Source of the DNA: Isoetes taiwanensis
Lineage: Eukaryota; Streptophyta; Lycopodiopsida; Isoetales; Isoetaceae
Length of the DNA stretch: 64,000 bases
Reading direction: 5' to 3'
NCBI GenBank assembly: GCA_021234155.1
Contig: JAJEKV010000066.1
Location: 2,615,552-2,679,551 of the forward strand
Positions 59,201 through 64,000 of this stretch are shown here, one piece after another. A program made the position numbers and the translations under genes. Below the pieces are notes generated by a model. That model made no database searches. It had not been told where the DNA came from and was given only the letters and a program-made list of their open reading frames with translations. Position 1 is the first letter of the stretch, and each line of letters opens with the position of its first letter.

Positions 59201-59639
59201 AGCAAAACGAAGTCGAACCAAGTCATTCTATGAGATCGGTTTCAGCTTAGTGTTTCTATATTTATGTGCTGTAAGTTTCAAAGGGTCAAGAAGTCATGGT
59301 GGTGAACGTATATGAATGAGGCCAATAAACATGCCGAACAAACGGACTGAAAATTTAATCGCCCTTAGAGAACCACCAATGCTAATTTCTCAAGGTGAAA
59401 GCAACCCTTTAAGTAATAGCTCCACCTCCTCGCCAAGTATGGTAAGAAAGATCAAGTTTTTGATGAAGTGATGCCTTGCTCAAGAGTTCTAAAGTAAGTG
59501 TAGATCCTACTTTGTTGAAGATTTCAATCTAGTTATAGAAAGAGTTGCCGCAGCTGTTCCGGATTGGTAAACTTAACCAGTGGCTTGTGTGAATTTTGTC
59601 GATACTACTAACCCTTGTTTCGGCTCAAATGAAGAAGAC

Positions 59640-59830
59640 CCCTCGAGTTATCTGTTCAGCAACTTTGGGAGGTTATACCTTCTGGGGTGTTGTCGGATGG
59701 TGGATCTCCCTTGAACATCATGCCTTATCATGTTATGAAGAAATGTGGCCTTGAAATAGATAAAAGAACTATTTTGTTGAAATCTTTTTACAATGCTAAG
59801 ATAGCATCTGGCTGGAATAGTAACTAAGAT
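59640..59830 (+). pseudogene. Aspartic protease of element 4
   Basis: The plus strand reads VLSDGGSPLNIMPYHVMKKC. The active-site loop D-G-G-S-x-L-N-I-M is typical of the proteases of non-chromodomain gypsy elements (usually x-D-G-G/S-S-x-x-N-I-L/M). The rest is eroded. Confidence 0.75.
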
Positions 59831-60139
59831 TCCTGTGAGCACAAAGAGCATAATTGTGGCTGTTAACTTCATTGTGGTTGCTTTTGAAGATGTAGGAGAG
59901 GATTCAGATATCTATGACCTTTTGCATGGAAGGAGGTGGATGGCTACAGTTGATGCTAGGCCTATTTGGTCTCAAGGGAGGTGTACAATCTCAAATGGCT
60001 TCCAAGCTACCATTTATAACCAAGTTGGCTCCTACGGCTCGACTAAAGAGGTACATTTCATAGCCTTTGGGATCTTATAGATTGGCACCTACAAAACCAA
60101 AGCATATGATGTCATCCCACTGGTTATGGAGTGTGCACC

Positions 60140-60540
60140 ATCTCTCAGGCAAAGCAAGGAAGGAGCTTTATGGTTTGATGGAGGTATTTCCAAGAAATTG
60201 AATGTTGCATCATCTACTGCTATAGTAAAGGACCCTTCTAACAAGCTTTTGGCTAAAGTAGGAAGGATTTACCCTCAAATCACTTCAAACGTGGCAGAGC
60301 TAATTGCGGATCTTCAAGAGGCCAAGGTAATGGATATTTCTCATATGCATATCTTTGGTGATTCTCAATTGGTATGCAAGCAAGTTAGTGGTGAGTATCA
60401 TGCCAAAATGTTGACATGGAGGCTCTAAGGAATCAAGTTATGGAGGTGCTTGAAAGTTTTACTTCTTGGAATATCATTCATATCTCAAGGGAACAGAATT
60501 GAGAAGCTAATGCTTTGTGCAGGGATACTCTTATGTCACA
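60140..60540 (+). pseudogene. Additional (archaeal-type-like) RNase H domain placed before RT
   Basis: The plus strand reads ALWFDGGISKKLN (first Asp), AIVKDPSNKLLAK, SNVAELIADLQEAK (Glu), HIFGDSQLVCKQVSGEYHAK (second Asp). After one frame change it reads VLESFTSWNIIHISREQN and EANAL (last acidic position, usually A-D). This is the fold pattern of the second RNase H found in some plant retroelements. It differs from the native gypsy RNase H, which is recognisable separately at 61.6-62.0 kb. It lies between the protease and the RT. Confidence 0.75.
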
Positions 60541-60619
60541 TCTATTTGAGGGAGCTATTCCAGAGGATGATCTTGATGATGATGAGGTCAAGGTGCTTTG
60601 CCTTATCCTAGTTATCAAT

Positions 60620-61500
60620 GCATCAGAAGATGATCAAACCAAAGAAATCATTATCACCAAAAATGGTAAGCAAAGAACATTGTTTGTGGGAGACTTGTTT
60701 GACACACAAAACAAGGAAGAAATCACAAGGTTTTTTTAGGAAAGGAGAGAGGTATTTGCACGCAATTATTCTGAGCTCATGGGAATCAAAGAAAAGGTAT
60801 GTCAATTTGAAATTAAGATAAAGGAAAGATGCAAACCTATTTTCCAAATATTGAGAAGGAATAACGCTTCATTATTGGAACTAATCAAAGAGGAGTTGCA
60901 TAAGATGTTGGATGCAGGTGTTATTATTGAGATAATCAATCTAAAATGGGTGTCTTGCATTGTGCCAGTAGAGAAAAAGAGTGGTGCTTTGAGGATTTGT
61001 ATAGATTATTGAGATCTCAACAAAGCTACCATCAAGGATTGCTATCCCCTGGCCTTTTTGGAAGAAATTTTACATGTTGTAGCGGGTAAAGATATGTATT
61101 CATTCTTGGATGGATCTTCAGGGTTTAATCAGATAAGTATCATAGGGGAAAATCAGACAAAGATCTCTTTTATCACTCCTTGGGGCATCTATATATGCTA
61201 TGAAAAGGATGCCATTTGGTTTGCACCAGCTATCTTCCAAAGAGCCATGGATGTTATCTTCAAGTATGTCTGCTGAAGAGTTCAGGATTTATTTGGATGA
61301 TCTCTATTTAGATTCTTGCCATACTATCTGCTCTTTGTGTAAAAGTTCTGGAGTCAACCTCAACTCCAAGAAATGCATCTTCTTTGCATCCAAAGGATAG
61401 CTTTTGGGGCATGAAGTATTAAACAATGGTATTCAAGTGGCACAAGACAAGGTTCAAGCTCTTACAAGATTGATACCCTCAAGAATTTGAAACAAGTCAA
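60620..61500 (+). pseudogene. Reverse transcriptase of element 4 (broken)
   Basis: The segment 60779-61012 reads LIKEELHKMLDAGVI, VEKKSGALRICIDY, then a stop where R of Y-R-D-L-N-K is expected. The next frame gives MYSFLDGSSGFNQI and KISFITPWGIYICY, then KRMPFGL in a shifted frame, the box FRIYLDD near 61290 (catalytic Y-L-D-D retained), and LNSKKCIFFASKG with LLGHEV. All blocks are in order. Confidence 0.85.
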
Positions 61501-61599
61501 GAGTTTCATTGGTATGACTTTCTTAGGAGTAGGCAAGTCTTCCAAATCTGAGAACAAGTACATCCTACTACATGGTCACTAGAATGCCAAGAAGCTTTT

Positions 61600-62260
61600 G
61601 ACTTTCTCATCATCTCAATATGTGAAGCTACTCTCTTGAAAAAGCCAAATCTGAACATGCCATTTGAGGTATATATTACTGTCACTAAGAAAGCCATAAG
61701 ATTAGCTATTTTGCAGGACAAGCACACCATAGTGTTTGCAAGCAAACAATTGACCTCAACTAAAGAAAGATACGCTCGAATGGAGAAGATGCCGCTACAT
61801 TCATGTTCCTTATCAACAGACAAGGACACTTGATTTTGAAGAGCCAGGTCCAAATCTACATGAAGCAAAATCCAATGGGCTTGTTATTTGATAAGGCAAC
61901 TAGCAAGCCAAAAATCCAAAGGTGGGCTTGTAAGTTGCAAAGTTTTGACATTTCTATAAAAGAGTTGCATCAAGTTAGGAATCCAAGTCTTTACTTCCTT
62001 ACATATTCTTTGATCATAAGGATGAACTTAAAGTTGCTGAAACTTCCATTGCAGTAGCACATTTGGAAGAAATTCATGAAGAACAGGTCCATGGAGGGTG
62101 GCAACTATTAGAAACTTTCTATAACATGGGGAATTGCCCCTCAAGTCTTACATCAAGCCAACAAAGGAGACTCAAGGAGAAGTGTAAGCAATTTATGCTA
62201 ATGGATGATGTTTAGTCCCTCAGCAAAAAGACAGAATTGATATTCTCATTCATTGATACA
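61600..62260 (+). pseudogene. Native RNase H and start of integrase of element 4
   Basis: The text KPNLNMPFEVYITVTKKAI, FASKQLTSTKERYARMEK, then IQRWACKLQSFDISI corresponds to the gypsy RNase H (usually F-x-L-x-x-D-A-S, ... L-x-x-A-E-x-x-Y, ... K-W-x-x-x-L-x-x-F). The text GNCPSSLTSSQQRRLKEKCK near 62130-62190 matches the linker leading to the integrase H2C2 region. No H2C2 or core follows. Confidence 0.75.
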
Positions 62261-63017
62261 TTCAGTATTAGTATGCAAATATTTGATTATTCCCACAAGA
62301 CACAACAAAACTATATTTCTTTTCTTTTCTATGATAACATTTTATAATGCTCATGACATTGCAGATGGCATATTCGTCATACATTCCTCTATCTTCGTGT
62401 GTCAAAAATATGCTTAAGTCTGAGAAAAGATCTTGAGCGTACACTTGCCAATGTTCCTAAAAAACAATGTGCAATTTGCACCAAGATTCAAACTACCTTT
62501 CTATAACATATGTAGTGCTTATTGATGATGACAACTGTAATCTCCACCTAAAACTGCTATGCCATTGTTTATGGATAATGCAGATTGATCTTTTGTATCT
62601 AGTGGTTGCATCCTTCCTCAAACCCTGCAACCAGAAAATGTGGATTGACTGAAACGAATCAGTCATTTAAGATGGAGGATAAATCTAGACATCCAAGAAG
62701 AGTTAGAAGGCATGCGTCATTTAATAGATACCAGACGCAATCTAATCCAATGAAAGGCATTAACTATCCAGAGCCTAAGTTCACAAGAAGCAGAGATCAC
62801 CTTCTATCTAAGCATTTTGAAAAAATGATGGAGGAAAACCTTATCTACAGCATCCTATATTATGATAAAAAGACAGCAGACACAACATGCAATATATAGT
62901 AAAAATGAGAGCTCAAAGTCCATTGCTATTTGAATGTACAAAAGCTATAACTTCATGCTAAAATGACACAGGGTTTCATGTTTCATGCAGGAACTATATT
63001 TTGCATGATTGGTCCTT
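62261..63017. other. Unassigned region
   Basis: Open frames of up to 97 codons (62606-62899) show no recognisable family. The truncation point of element 4 lies at its left edge. Confidence 0.3.
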
Positions 63018-63450
63018 TTAAAAAGGTGTGAGTATCAGAAGAATTGCGAACCTATAGAGGAACATTTGTGAAGGGCTGGAGATCATGGTTTCGGGTAAAT
63101 AGAATATCCCGCTGGGCGACGATTCACCTACCATGGCGTATACATCGCGGCATGATGCTCCTTCACAACAAAACCATAAAAACTCTAAATCTCTGTATAA
63201 TGCAAGACTGTTCATTGAAAGACATGCATAGAAGTGGTTGTATAATTGAAAATTTGCCCCTAATGGAACCAATTTCGCATTTGTTACTCCAGTTCCAGAC
63301 AGATCAACAAAGTCCAAGCTTTTAAGTGTCGTTATCTTAAGAAAGGATTCGGGAGATCTGCCCTTTAGCTTGATTATTATAAACATCCAACTGCATCAAG
63401 CTAGAAAACCCAACTGCATCAAGCTAGAAAAACAACCTTTTAGAAGGCAA
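63018..63450 (-). pseudogene. Leucine-rich-repeat-like relic
   Basis: The minus strand near 63415-63340 reads SLMQLDVYNNQAKGQI (L-x-x-L-D-x-x-x-N-x-x-x-G-x-I). In the next frame it reads ESFLKITTLKSLDFVDLSGT. Both fit plant-type LRRs, as in receptor-like proteins and kinases. A 22-bp unit (ccaactgcatcaagctagaa...) is duplicated at 63387-63408 and 63410-63431, shifting the frame. Two or three repeats at most are visible, so the assignment is tentative. Confidence 0.4.
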
Positions 63451-63895
63451 ACCCTGAAAAAGAATATGCTAACCTTAAGAACCTCTAGCTCTAAAATCAT
63501 ATCTAAATCTATCTCGGAATGAGGAGCAGATCTAGCCGCTTAACTGACTATGTGTATCTCATTGATTGGGAGAATTGAAGACATCGCCCATTAAAGAAGA
63601 GAGATGAGTTGCAAAATTTATTAAAGAGAACAATACAGACCGCTTTATCGTCAAGAAGGCCAATTACGGCTCAATCGTGTTAGATACACAAAGATTTAGA
63701 TTTGTTGTCATCTGCTATGGTTGAAATGATTCGGTTCCATTCTTTACAAATCCCATTTCTGCCATATTTGACATCAAGAAGAAGCTCCACAAGGAGAAAT
63801 CTCACATTACACATTTGAAAAAGCACCCTTACAAAGTGTTTAGAAGGAAAAGGGATACCAAAACTTGTAATTGAAGAAGCAAATCAGAAATAAGG
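63451..63895. other. Unassigned region
   Basis: No gene is supportable. It may continue the LRR-like relic to the right, as a few L-rich minus-strand stretches around 63480-63500 hint. Confidence 0.25.
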
Positions 63896-63898
63896 TGA

Positions 63899-63929
<31 letters not shown>

Positions 63930-64000
63930 TAAAAATAAAATAAAATAAAATAAAAAATAAAATAAAATAAAAAATAAAAATAAAATAAAAAATAAAAAAA
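63896..64000. repeat. (AAAAT)n-type tract
   Basis: Mixed aaaat/aaaaat/aaat units run to the end of the window. It could be a simple repeat or the A-rich tail of a retroelement whose body lies to the left or beyond the window. Confidence 0.9.

Larger units (their letters stand above)
58081..62260 (+). mobile_element. Decayed Ty3/gypsy element with an extra RNase H before RT (element 4)
   Basis: The plus-strand order is gag, zinc-knuckle-like region, aspartic protease, an RNase H-like domain, reverse transcriptase, the native RNase H, and the start of the integrase N-terminal region. It then stops near 62260. The integrase core and the 3' LTR are missing, so the element is 3'-truncated. Stops are frequent (TAG/TGA), and frames change between domains. 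Confidence 0.85.

Overview
This is a plant nuclear window. The evidence is one intact nine-exon gene for a plant-type cellulose synthase-like A protein (glucomannan synthase), plus many plant-type Ty3/gypsy and LINE retroelements. Almost every element is old and broken by stops and frameshifts, several of the CGA-to-TGA type expected from cytosine methylation. Slow decay of nested retroelements around an isolated gene suggests a large plant genome, plausibly a gymnosperm. The sequence alone does not settle the taxon.

Layout. 0.86-5.2 kb: a decayed non-chromodomain Ty3/gypsy element, minus strand. 5.26-5.89 kb: an LTR-like block. 5.95-10.69 kb: a second minus-strand gypsy element, a chromovirus. 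11.2-12.49 kb: an unrecognised ORF of about 427 codons lying 5' of its gag, followed by a 211-bp-period repeat. 14.4-15.1 kb: an isolated LTR-like relic related to the block at 57.4-58.1 kb. 16.0-16.9 kb: a diverged duplication. 18.9-22.26 kb: the intact CslA gene, plus strand. 22.3-31.1 kb: mostly unassigned, with three copies of a short palindromic repeat. 31.1-35.1 kb: LINE fragments around exon-like segments of an unidentified gene. 35.65-36.83 kb: a gypsy integrase plus chromodomain fragment. 37.4-43.0 kb: a nearly complete decayed L1-like LINE, minus strand, between long (GA)n arrays.

46.8-54.2 kb is the most unusual part. A minus-strand, intron-containing pseudogene includes an FCP1/NIF-type HAD phosphatase domain. 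It is interspersed with more than a dozen copies of a short palindrome whose arms are conserved and whose four-base centre varies. 55.3-55.9 kb: a zf-RVT LINE relic. 57.4-62.3 kb: a plus-strand gypsy element with an additional RNase H domain placed before the reverse transcriptase. 63.0-63.45 kb: a leucine-rich-repeat-like relic. The window ends in an (AAAAT)n tract.

The only gene I would call functional is CslA. The rest is a record of insertions. The three LINE 3' ends share a terminal architecture (CCHC knuckle, a GTGGACG-A/T-TAAAA-type motif, pentanucleotide tail), so one LINE lineage has been repeatedly active here. The candidates for something undescribed are the stem-loop family with its HAD-domain pseudogene, the upstream RNase H in the 58-62 kb element, and the extra ORF at 11.2-12.5 kb.
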